Below are positions 48,499 through 61,000 of a stretch of 64,000 nt of DNA, one piece after another. The notes under the pieces are model-generated. The model saw nothing but the letters and a program-made list of their open reading frames with translations, was not told the DNA's origin and searched no databases. The translations under genes and the position numbers were made by a program. The stretch spans positions 141,848-205,847 of the forward strand of contig VWZL01000106.1 in NCBI GenBank assembly GCA_013396915.1, read 5' to 3'. Within the stretch, counting starts at the first letter, position 1. Every line of letters starts with the position of its first letter. This stretch comes from Stercorarius parasiticus (lineage: Eukaryota > Chordata > Aves > Charadriiformes > Stercorariidae).

Positions 48499-48984
48499 GA
48501 GACAAAAGTTCACCCTCAAACACGGAAGTAGTAAAATAAAAATCATCACGAAAAAATGGTGACAAACAGGAAAAAAACACCCTGAAATCAGGACGGTAAA
48601 GAGTTCCTTCTGGAGTGACCATTTCCTACAGTGACTTCAGCACAGTACAAGCACAAGTATAGGCATATTTCAAAAAGGTGTGTTTTTCTCACAGAGATCA
48701 TAGATGTCCTGCAGAGTCCTGGTTTTCCTTCGACAATGATCAAGTTTTACATCAAGTTGACTGCAGACGCTGTCAAATCAAGGCTCATTCTTTAGATACT
48801 GCACTCTGCACTATAAAAAAGAGCTAGTGATGGAGGGGACTTGGCAGGGGGTGAGAGGAAAGGGGCCTAGATGATGACGACCTCCCAAAGGACTCCGGAA
48901 GCCAAAAGCAGGCCCTTCAACAGATTCTTCCACATTGAGCTTCCAAAAACTGAGATTCCCAAAAGTCGCCTTCAAGGAGCTTTA

Positions 48985-49071
48985 CTACTGCAGCCTATTG
49001 AGTGAGTCGATGTAATGAAAAGTGGCTCCCAACGCCCAGCTCGTTTCAACATTGTCAATTTTCCGGGCAAG
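48985..49071 (-). CDS. ENTPD6: ENTPD6 coding exon 13 (last)
   Basis: It encodes [20 protein letters not shown] then IDSLNRLQ and TAG. The acceptor is TTTCCCAG. Confidence 0.96.
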   Translation of the reverse strand, partial: LARKIDNVETSWALGATFHYIDSLNRLQ

Positions 49072-52000
49072 CTGGGAAAAAATATAAATAATTAAACAAA
49101 AAGGTTAAAACACAGTGTATCCTCCACCCCCAATCACAAAGCATGTGTTGTAGCAAGAAGGCAAATCAAGGACTGAGGCACTGGCATGACGACTGCTGCC
49201 TCGGCACCCTCCTGCCCAGTCTCCCCAACAATCCATTTTGTGCATCACCTTAAACACTTGGTTCTTCGGGAAACCCAGCTCTTGCAGGAGGAAGGTGATG
49301 TACGTGAGGTCCATGCAGAGAAAAGGGCTGCTTCCGGGGCTGATTTCCATGGTCTTGCATACTAAGGAGAAAGAAAACAGTGTCTGAATGCACACTGTGG
49401 GCTCAGCCCTAGCATCAGCCCAGCTTTGAACAACTTCAAATGAGTCCATAAAACACCTCTTGTCGGTTGAGTTGCACAGTGACAGAACCCATTACAATGG
49501 GGTTGAAATGACACGCACGCATCAGCAGAAAAGCTTTGGGACACTGGAAGGAACATCAAGGCCTTCTGCCTCTCCCCTAAGACAGCTGAGGTTCTTGTAT
49601 CTCTCCAGGAAAGGATGAAAAGGGCCTCCAACTTTTCTTCTATCTACTACAAGCCTTTAAAAATCTGCACAACCTCAGGCATGTTATGTTTCTCGAGCAT
49701 AAGCACTCAATAAATGTTGACAAAACCAAAGGAAAAAAGAAGAGACAAACGAAAAAGAAGAGACAAACGAAAAAGAAGAGACAAACGAAAAAGAAGAGAC
49801 AAATGAAAAAGAAGAGACAAACGAAATAAAACCCACTTCCTTTCTCAGGATGAATTACACAAAAATGAGAGCTGCAACAACTGTTCAGTCATTCACAAAG
49901 CTTACCAAAAAGCCCCATGTCAATTCGATCAAAGCTGAGTTTGTGGTATTAAGAAAAGAATGTTTACATTTGTAAGTCTGCACAAGCAGTTCTCTGTGCA
50001 GTTGATGAAGTGAAAAGCTATGAACCGGTTTTCCCCCTTTTCTGATTAACAGTCAAGCATGTGAACAAATCTTGAGACAAAAAAGAAAAAATAAACCGGA
50101 CTAGAACAGGTTATCCTAACATGATGAGAACCCCCACATTGATTTTGAAAGCATGATTTCAGGACAACTGTTAGCTGTCAAGTTTATTAGTAACTCTTGA
50201 GAGAGTTCTGAAATATAAGTATTATAAGATGTGGCTTATGTGGGCTGCAAAAGCAAGAATTAATATAAAAATAGTTGAGATTTTCAGAAATAATCAGAAA
50301 TATCGGTAAGATGCTGTGGAGAGAGGTGGTCAAGAGAGGTGCTCAATATTTACTTAAAACAAAAGTATCAGGCTTCTTAGCGTGTCACACATTTGCCACC
50401 CAAGTATGAATTTACACACAATTACGAGTGTGTTTAATTGTATTTTACTCACCGTATTTAGCTGCAATTTCAAAGTCACCGACAGTTAAGCTTCCTCCTT
50501 TTTCTTTATCTGAAAGAAAAAAAAAATGCAGTCTTTTATGGTTTTTGTATAAAGGCAATTGTAGATTCAAGTCATAAAAGTTCTTTGGAAATCAAACTTT
50601 CAGCCACTGAAATCAATGACAATGCTCACACTTGCTTTAAAGGTGAAAGAAGCTTTAAAAGATTCTTAATATAGATTGAAAAGCTTCGTTTTATGAAGAA
50701 CTTTTAGCCTCGTTTCCTAAAGAAACATAGTTTACAGACTCTCTCACCTTGTCCCCAAGTCTGTGCTGCCCTGCCCTGCCCTGCGATGCCTGAACACAGC
50801 TAATGCCTTTGACCAGATCTAACAGGGCAGTGGTACTGTCCCAACATATTAAATCTGACATTATTTGTAAAACAAAGTGGCTGAGGAGGGGGGGGTGGGG
50901 TGTTTGTCCCGACTAGCTTGAGATCTCATCACCTGCTTTCTACCGCTGAACACACACAGCCTTCTGTGCACCAGCATAGCACTGGAAAAGAGATGAGATG
51001 CATTCTGAACACGTGGAATTATTTGAAAATCTTCATTCCATCTAAAAAGGTCAGTGAAGCAAAACACAGCCCAAGATCACTTTGCTGCTTTACCGCACGA
51101 GAAATTTATTAATCATTATGAGGGCTTTTTTCTATTTTGGATTGTAGAGTTAATCAGACAACAACGATTTCTGAAATGCAGACAATTTAGTTAAAAAACA
51201 TTACCAGAAGTTGCAGTCCCTTCTCTATAGAAATTAAACAGCATTCCATACCCAGTCGAGACCAGAGCTGACAGCAGTATAACAAAAGACTAAGTTCCAT
51301 GACAGCTTAGCAAAGCATCATGATGTGTACAAGTGTCACCATTTCTTCTGCAACTTGTCATTTAAAATGAAATGAAACAGGAGCAAACGTACCTATGAGA
51401 CCAACCTCTGCTGCAAGGTCATAGTAGTAGGAGAAAGTGTAAAAATCCAAGTCCTTCACTTCCTCAGCTTTATGCACTTTTTTGTGGAGCATCTTTGCCA
51501 CTTTGTTAGAACAAGACTCATACAGAGGCTCACCTAAAAGAAGGCAGAGAAACCCAGCATGTTATAGGCAGAGAGTTAAATATACATAAAATTGATTTAG
51601 GATCTGCCAGGAAACAAGCTCCCTTTTGCACAATAGCACTTCAAAAGCTCTTCACAGAGAACTGAAATCTCCATCTTCTTCCAGTGGCAACACTTACATC
51701 CTCAGGTTGGGACTAAGTATGCAATGGATCAGAGATGGACAGCATCATTTGAGGCAGAAGGATTTTGAAAGACCTGTTTAGGGATCGCTCAACTCCATCT
51801 GCATTACTAGTAGCAGCTTTACTGACTGGACAGACGCACCATGGCACAAGAAGGAAGAGCTGCAGAATCTCTTTAACAGCACGTCAAGAGGAGCCAGACA
51901 GAACAGTAAACAGAGAATCTAGTGTCTCTGCAAGAAGCTGAGAGTACATCATTTACTCTCCTAATAGCATGCTGGCCTAGATAGGAAGAGTGATAAATCA

Positions 52001-55000
52001 CTATACCTGCCTTCTGTCCTTTAATTTTGTACACTATCTCAGCATGTTGCCATTCAGATTTGAAGCCAGGTGGTAAACAAGGGCTGATCAACTCCTCCCC
52101 TTCTCCTACTGCAGAAGTAAACCAAAGCCACATTAGGGAAAAACATAAGGAGTTAATTGCAGATCCCTCAGCCCCAGCCCTGCTCCATACAGTCCCACAG
52201 CCTCAGCGAGGCACGTCCAAGCCCCAGTCACGGCTCAGATGTCCCATGCCCCGCCAGGGCTGGCAAGAATCCAGGCCTCCTGGAATCTAGCAGTGTCACC
52301 TCCTGCATTTGTCTCAAATGCACCCAGCCACGGTGACAGGAGTCCACATACCACTCAGGAACCTGAAGCCCAGTGGGAGGGGGGCAGAAAACTCCTCCCC
52401 CCACAACAGGGCTACGTACCCTAAGCTCAGAGCCAAGACTTGAGGAGTGCCCATAACTTACAGGGTTTTCCCTCAACTCCTCCTAAAATGGCGAGCCTTG
52501 CTGACATCAGCCCGAGTCCCAGGTAACTGCAAAGGGATAAAAGCCTCTGTGAACAACAAAAACATCCTTCCTCTGATACTCCACTGACAGCTTGGCTGGG
52601 ACATGCCAGTCTCCTCTACATGGTCCCAGCAAAATGGCTCGAGTCAGCAGCTAATGCATGTAAGTGGGACAGTGTGACAACCCACTCTCATATTACCCTT
52701 ACCCAAAAGGATAATCTCTCTTTGAAAAAGCACAGGCAATAGCTGTCAACGGTAATCTGGCTCTTGAAGAACTGGCAACGCTGAAGGCATTCCCCTAACA
52801 TTTCTCCTACCTTCCTCAAAGGCAGCACAGCCTCTAGCATACAGAATTGATTCCTTTTTGAGCCCAAACACACCTCACAGCAAACAGGTGGGAAGAAGCT
52901 GCTTCCCTCCGCCAAAACACTGGCAGCTGGGGAAGAGAGTGAGGAGGAAGGAATAGCAGAGACAAAGCGCTATGAACTGACTGCATCCCCCATTCATCCT
53001 CCTGTGCTGCTTGGCGGTGAGGCAGTAGAAGAGTTGGGAGTGAAGCTGAGCCTGGGAAAGAGGGAGAGGTGGCTGGAATGTGGTTTTGATTTTGTTCTTA
53101 TTTCTCATTATCCTACTGTTCAATTGGCAATAAATTAAATTAAATTCTCGAAGTTGAGTGTGTTTTGCCCATGACAGTAACGGCTAAGTGACCTCCCTGT
53201 CCTTACTTTTACCCACAAGCTTTTTGTCATACTTTCTTCCCCCTGTCCTGCTGATGGAAGGGGAGTGATAGAGTGGCTTGGTGGGCACCTGGCGGGGCAG
53301 CCAAGGTTAATCCACCACAATGACGTGGCTCAGGTTTCTCTGCTTCTTCCCAGTACTCATTTGCAAGGACCCCACTTCAGCAGAACACCTAGATCTCACT
53401 GGCTTCATAGAAAGCTTCTATCTCTACAGCGTGCTCTCCTTCCCACAACCAACCTGTACGAATACAGCTTGTAGGTGTTGTTAAACATCTGAAATGAAGT
53501 TGTATGGCCAGCTGGTGATGTCTGGAGAGTTGCCTGGAGGGAGAAAAAGGTGTCACTGCAAGGTTTCGGCCAGCAGCCATCAACAACACAATCCTCCAAA
53601 ATATTAGAAAAAAAATGAAATGTTCCTAGCATGGTTCAGAGAGAAATGATGAATTTGCAAGTTATTTTGATTTGACCACTGATACACAAGACAACTACAA
53701 AACCTGGAGCTAAAATAGTGTCAGTCTAAAGTGGTTATATTTCTATTTGTATCCACAACAAATTGGTGCATAACATAATCATTTTATTTAAAAAGAAATC
53801 CTTATTCCAGCTCTTAACTGCTTTTGTCAAGAGGCTACAGCAGCTGCCTCTTCCCTCTTTACTAGGGAAGACTCTGTACAAAATAATATGAAAGCCAGGC
53901 ACGCATTCACTTCCTACTCAAGTGAATTCAGCTGTGAACTTCCCCAAGCTAGAGGAAAAGCACATCACTGTGCTTGCCAAGGAACAGAGTGAGGACCAGC
54001 CTGCGGTCTGAAGAAATGAAAGGGTAATTATCTAAAGCACTTTGCAGCCTCTTCCCCAAGTGCACCAGCAGGGCTAGCACATTAGTGGGGAGCAAAGCTC
54101 AGGCCACGATGCTTTTCATGCTGCTCCTATCTTAACACCATCTCTAAGACCAGAATTTCCACATCCTGGGCTCTTCACATCCCCTGTCATTCTGCTGTAA
54201 GAGCACAATGCTTTGATTAGCCCAGGCTGGGACACAAGATACAGCATCCCAACCCTCTGCTTTTGTGCAGCTTTACTACGAAGAGTATCTCTGCTCAGGC
54301 AAGAGCCTTACAACTCCACATCCACAGGGCTTACAGCTCACAGAACACCTATGAAAATGCCACAACAGGAAGCTGAAATGACAAACATCAGCATGTATTT
54401 TTTACTGCATAATAACAGTTGTTCCTTAGAAAGCATTAATTTGCATGTGAGTGAACTCAGAAAAACCAGAAACAAGGATTGAGAAGGGATCTTACTGTGT
54501 TCTTAAAACCCAATACAGGCCAAATGTTGGACTTGAATTCATTAGCAGCATTGCCTTTGAGTTCTTCATTACAAGCAGCATAAACTAAGAGTCAAGGATT
54601 AAGGCCCTCAGGCAAAGACTGCATTTTCCTCAAGATAAAGCAGCCCTGGCTGATTCACCACATGCACCACCTACCCGTGGAGTTGGAGTAAGAGGACTGA
54701 CAAAGCGTTGTGAATGCCTCCTGCTGCACAGAGCGCTCGGCAGCCCTTACCAAGTGACCTGGGTTTTTCCGTCAGAAGCATGGCTTCACGTCACACTGAC
54801 AAACTCTTGCTCTGTTTCCGAGGGAAACAAATCTGAGCAGTTACTGATTTCTGCACCAGCATTTCCCAACAGTGTGCACGATCACATTACCTCAGTGCGT
54901 GGAAGGAAGGTGATCTGTGTCGATCCACCACCCAAATCCAGCATCCCTACACTTCTCTTCTGTGGATCATCTAGGCTACCTGAAATGTGTGACAGAACAG

Positions 55001-58000
55001 AGAAAGCCATGGTGGGCTCTGTGAGAAACTGGCTAGGGACAAAATCAGAAGTACAGTACTAAAGAAAGAGGACAATCTAACTCCATCTGTCAGCTTCCAT
55101 CTAGCACCAAATTATACCATCATCTACTGGGCACTTATTTTGGCTTTATCAGGGTAACTTGAAAATCCTTATTTCTCTGCTGGCTGTTCATGCCCTAATT
55201 TCAGCAGCTTTGGTTATTGGAATCCTAAACATTTTTCAGTGGATGCAAGGACCCTTTTGCAAACTCTACTCTGGTAACCACTTTGTAACAGAGAGGAATG
55301 TGGTTTTCTTGGCCACCTCTCCCTGATCCGTTAGTGATATTTTGCAGATTCCTATGGCCAAGGGGATGACAGACTGAAAAGAGCTGGCCTAAGAGACTCT
55401 TGGAATTTTTCCTGCTGCCAGCCCAAACCTCTCTTCTCATTTAAATCCAGTTCTTCTCACCCTTCAAATACACCTTCCTGACAAGATCAGTTTGTGCCAG
55501 CTGTCTCGGTGTACCTCATAATAGCTGATGTTTGAAGATCTCTGACCTTTCTGATATTTCCTGTGAGCATAAAAAGCTTTAAAGCACTTGTCGTATAGCT
55601 CTACACACTGTGTGTGCTGCACAGAGCGCTCGGACGGCAGACTGCTTGACTTGTTGTCAGAGAGGGTTTCGGCTTGTTTTTTTCTTTACTCTTCAGCTAC
55701 CCTTTTCTAACTCAGCAGTGTAAACACTTGTGGTATTTCTATCTCATAAATCTGTAAGGAAGTAGCATAGCGCTTTCTTTCACTCTGTGCAGCTGCCAAG
55801 CACATCTAGAATATCCACATTAAAAATTTAGCCAGAGCTAGTGGCAGACTCTAAAAAGGAATAAAATGCTCTGGTACCCTACAGGGAATTGAAAGAAAGG
55901 CTACATTAAACATCTAGGAAAGGGGATTAAACTCCTCACTCTGTCAAGTAAATGGCCAAATGACTTAAATAGGCCAGGCCAAAAACAACGCTGACTTATT
56001 CCCAGATCCTTCTTTCTCCCACTCCACCCCAATGAATAAGCAAATCCCACACAGGAGCAGAAAACGGCATGAATTTCACAGCATCGGTCATATCTTAATG
56101 CACATGCTTGTGTACACACATACCTGTTAAAAAATTTATTGTGATCCAGGCTGAAATACCTAATAAGAAAAAAAATCAGAAGATGCGCTGTTAGATCGTA
56201 CCATTTCATTTTGTCCAACAACAGTAACAACTAAGGTGAGCCATATTACAAGGTATTCCTGCTCCAGGATCTGTTTAGCTGGAGGCATTTTAAAGTTTTC
56301 TCATTCAGTTTAACTGCACCATCTAAACAAAATAATCAGCAAACCAGAGCTTGTCATCCAACAATAGACAAGGACACCAGAAACCATGTGCCACAAGCTC
56401 CCTTGTCGCCTTTTCACAAATGGAGGACTTCTAATACAAAGTCTCCAAAGGATGTCTAGCTGAGAGCTAAGCAAGAAGGACCTTCAAGAAGGGTGAACAG
56501 GACTGGCTCTGCTGAGCTCCCCTGACACACCTTGCCCCAAAGCAAGTGATTCCACAACTGTCAACAGCTGTCAAAACCCAAGATTAGATACATTAAACAA
56601 AGAGAATGACCTTCTGTATCAGAGCTTATGCGATATTTGTGAGAGAAGCTCCATATATGAAACGCCTAGAGAACTTTGTATTTCGCAGGTCAAAAACTTA
56701 GGCGAGAAGTCAAAAAGGCTTCAGACCTTCGCTAAAAGACAAGGAAATGACTGCCACTCACATTGTTCATGTCCCAGGAAAACATCCACTGGTAGGGCTT
56801 TTGTTTGATGGCAGGCATTCGATTTTCCTTTTGAATACTAAGAATTTTCATCTTTTCAGTGTTCTAATTTTTCCTGTTTTCCTCTAAGCATTTTTGTGAG
56901 CCACACTGTTTCTGTCCTTTTCTTGCTTTATAAACCTTTTCTCCATAAATTAGATGAATTAGTGGGCCTTATGTTAACAAATTCAAATATTTATCCATGG
57001 GGTTAAAACTCAAGGCATACTAGGGAACATGGTCCAGTTCAACCCTTGGCTGAACCAAGGTTGTCACTGCTATTAATGATTTTAAAACAAAACACGAAGA
57101 AGAATTACAATGTCTTTCTTCCATTAAGCAGCAAAAAAGAAACTCATAAACAGCTCCAAACAGCTCCAGCTATTTTAAATCTTGGTTTCTAAGCAGACTT
57201 AAACCACATCTCAACATCCAGTTACTCAGAATTTAGACATGTTTCTTCAAATTATTTTAAATACGTACTGACTCTGGGCTCTGCCCTCAGCATTTTTTGA
57301 TAAGCATCAACTTACTTCAGCCTGTATTTTCTTCTCTACATAACATTTTTTGAGACTGAATTCACAATCACACTCATTAGATCAGTTATAATTAACATTA
57401 TGACCAAATACTTCCAGAAAGCTCTGATGAGCACTGTCAAGAGCAGGGTGTGCAAAACCTGTTGTTGAACACCATCTCAACAAGCAGATATTCAGAAATG
57501 TTTCCAGAAGCGCTGACTGCACAGTGGCTTCCTGGTGATCCCACAGGAACTGCCCTGCACTCAGAGCTTTAAAAATCAGGACAGAGTTCAGGACTTCAAA
57601 TTGGAAAACGCAGCACAAGATCTCTTTGGCAGGCACTGCCCGAGGCAGCGTAAAAACTGTGTCAAACCCGCTGCTTGTGGGTTCCCACTACAGTTGAGTG
57701 GGGACTTGTCACAGCACAGCAGGAATCTCCAGGATTGCAGAAAGGGTCTCCACAAGTCAGCCTACCTTCATCGGTTCCGTTCATTATCGACACGCAGTTG
57801 TCCCTCACAAAGAAGGGGGAGGCCTGAAAAATCTCCTTCACCTGTAGTTCAAATAAAAGCTACATTCAGAGAAATCTTTTTCAGCTGGAAAGCAAGTGTT
57901 TTTTTAAAACTCCAGTTTTACACAATCGCTCTTCTTCTTGGGCCAGATCCTGACTGCTGCTCACCACTTTCTTTGAAGTACAAGAGCCCAATAAGCATCA

Positions 58001-61000
58001 GCCTGCACTTTGCTATAAAAGGTCAGTGATTTACATGCTGGCTCTGCAGTTTGGTGCAGAGACAGGGATGGATGTGTGGGTTTTCAAGCATGAAGGCTGC
58101 TCAGAAATGCCATTAACAAGGGATGGACACAGGTAGGGAAGGTAACTCATTTTACTTTGCTGCAGTTGGTGAGCCACTGCGTATTATGTATGCACGGGAG
58201 AGGCAGGAGATAAACACCCTGACTTCCAGCAATGCCCCAGGGAACGGCTTTTTTAACAGGAGCATGTTGGCTGTTAGAGGTCCTCTACACTACCTCCTAC
58301 ATGAGGCAGCAAACCCCTAGGTTTCCAGAGTCCTCTAAAGCAACAACTGCAGCAGTTCCAGATGAAATTCAGTGTGGAAAAGAACGGGCCAGCTTGCAGG
58401 GAGCAAAGAACAATACAGACATGGGTTTCAACCACACCACATTTCTTCCTTCCAATCATTGCTTAGAAAAAGACTACGCTTAGTGCACACTTTAACTTTT
58501 CCTGCAGCAGAAAGGTCTAGAACATAATATTTTGTTTATTTTTATAATATTTTAAAATATTAAACACATTTGACATGCCTATAAATACAATTTACATTAT
58601 TTCCAATCAATATGAAGGAGTAACCTTGCAGCAGCAGGCTGATAACATGATCAATCAAATAGCTGAGAGCTTTTCTCAAAATAGCAGCATCCTGGTCAAA
58701 ACCACCAACAAACATGCTCAGTAAGAACAAGCCTGTGGTGACTGGTAGGAGTATCTCATTACACTTGTTATGTTATATGTCACCGGGCTGCATCAAAAGA
58801 AGTATGGCCAGCAGGTCCAGGGAGGGGATTCTGCTCCTCTGCTCCGCTCTGGTGAGACCACACCTGGGGTACCTCATCCAGCTCTGGAGCCCTCAGTGCG
58901 GGAAAGAAATGGACCTGTTGGAACAGGTCCAGAGGAGGGCCACGAAGATGATGCGAGGGCTGGAGCACCTCTGCTGTGAAGACAGGCTGAGAGAGTTGGG
59001 CTTGTTCAGCCTGGAGAAGAGAAGGCTCCAGGGAGACCTTATAGCGGCCTTCCAGTACCTGAAGGGGGCCTACAGGAAGGATGGGGAGGGACTTTTTACA
59101 GGGCATGTAGTGATAGGACGAGAGGTAATAGCTTCAAACTGGAAGAGGGGAGATTTAGATTAGATATCAGGAAGAAATTTTTTAGTCTGAGGGTGGTGAG
59201 GCATTGGAACAAGTTACCCAGAGAAGTCGTGGATGCCCCATCCCTGGAAGTGTTCAAGACCCGGCTGGATGGGGCTTTGAGCAGCCTGGTGTAGTGGGAG
59301 GTGTCCCTGCCCATGGCAGGGGGTTGGAACTAGATGATCTTTAAGGTCCCTTCCAACGCAAACCATTCTATGATTCTATCATTCTATGATCTCCAGGCTT
59401 ATTCAGAGCTGTCATCATTCCTCTGTGCTTGTACTCGTGCAAGTTCACCCCCCAACCCTATCTGAGATGAGGTGGCTCTGCACTGCTTTCAGGGTTAAAT
59501 GATAGGAATGGCTCATGTACATCAAGATAAAGGAGTATGTGCCTTACACAGAAGGGACCAAATTTTGCTGCAAAGTTTCTGGAAAGCAAGCTGTAAGACA
59601 AGAAATAGTACCTTATCCAGCAACTTCTGAGCTTTCTCTCCTGGCAGCAACCGTAGGCCAGCTGTGGCTTTCAGGACCAGAGGAGTAAACTTCCACAGCT
59701 CCATAGGAACTTCCTTCTTCGCCACCTCCAGGAGCTCTTTTATTCCCTGGCCACTCTGTGAGCAGAGAAAGAACAAAAAAAAGGCATCTTAGAAACTCTT
59801 TAGATTTGCCTTTCTTGAAGGGCAAAAGGGTGATCACAAGTATGATTCACTGTCAGTGTGGAACAGAGACAAGTGAATATCACAAGGGGTCAGGAGAAGG
59901 TGGAGGACTCACTATCTCCTACAGCGTGAGACCTGGTGGATATAACGCAGATTATCCAGCAACACGTTAAAAACAAACGGGAAGAGTCACTTTTTCAAGC
60001 AGTCACATAGAACTCTCTGCCACTGAATGTTTCGGCTACAAAAGGCTCAAAAGGCAGTATGACAAATCCTTGGGAAAAAAAAAGCCCTTTGGAAACAGTA
60101 AAACACTATGAGCTGGGTGTAAGTCTGGCTCCGGAAGCCCCTAAATCACTGTGAGCCAGAAGGTAAGGGAGATGGGAGAAAAGTCACTTAGCACTTGGCC
60201 TGTTAGACTCTCTTCCTGATAACCCAATTCCATTCACTTCTGGAGAAGGCTCTGCTCCAATCCAACACAGATCTTGTGTCATTTTCTTAAGCTCATCGAA
60301 ATTCTTAAAGCAGTGATAGGAAAAACATCCACTGTGCTTAATTAGCAGCATCACCAAGCAGAACTAGATGCTTTCTGTTCCTCGCTCCTCTGCACATTGA
60401 CCAACTTTTACTGTGGGCTTACACCATTTGGAGACGCTTCCCTGAACTGAGACAGTACTGCACCACAGCAAGATGTGATTTGCAGGACATATCACAACAG
60501 GAGGTTTTGGGGCACAAACTTTTACAGAAACAGAAACAAAATTACCTTTTCGACATCATCGGCATATGCAGATAGACCTGGCTTCAGTGCTTTAAACGTC
60601 TCATGGGTTAATTTGGGAGTCTCTGTTCAAAAGCAGTATTCCAAAATCAGTAACGGTACAAATAATTTTGCATACACAAAAACATTTTACAAATTACATC
60701 ATTATGTGCTAATGGAAGTCAACTGAAGCCTCTGTCTAATGAACTATCAACAGCCACTTGACCTTTAAATACAACCCTTGCTACAGCTCCTGAGAAAACC
60801 ATTTTTAAAAGTCATGACTGTTTTTCAGGTGCTGGTATCCACTATGCACGTATTTTTCATGCTCATCAGACAATCACCGGATGGGTGCAAGTTCTCTTTG
60901 AGCCCTTACACCTGCCATGTGCAGCTTTCCAAACTGCACCAGTAACAAAAACCACACATTGCAGCATGCTCTGTTCTGGCTAAACTTGACTCCAGCAAAA

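Larger units (their letters stand above)
47536..48984 (-). other. ENTPD6: ENTPD6 3' UTR and short spacer to PYGB
   Basis: No coding exon was seen. The ENTPD6 3' UTR runs from 48984 to about 47605. It carries a CA microsatellite (48473-48498) and a second possible AATAAA on the - strand (48131-48136). The remaining 70 bp join the minisatellite before PYGB. Confidence 0.7.

Noticed and set aside
49734..49826. Regular direct repeats that might suggest a CRISPR array
   Set aside because: Units are head to tail with no spacers, in a vertebrate intron.
50884..50902. G-rich run as a G-quadruplex
   Set aside because: Only two or three usable G runs; does not meet the four-run rule.
58714..59163. 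149-codon + strand open frame as a host gene
   Set aside because: It is the CR1 reverse-transcriptase C-terminal remnant.
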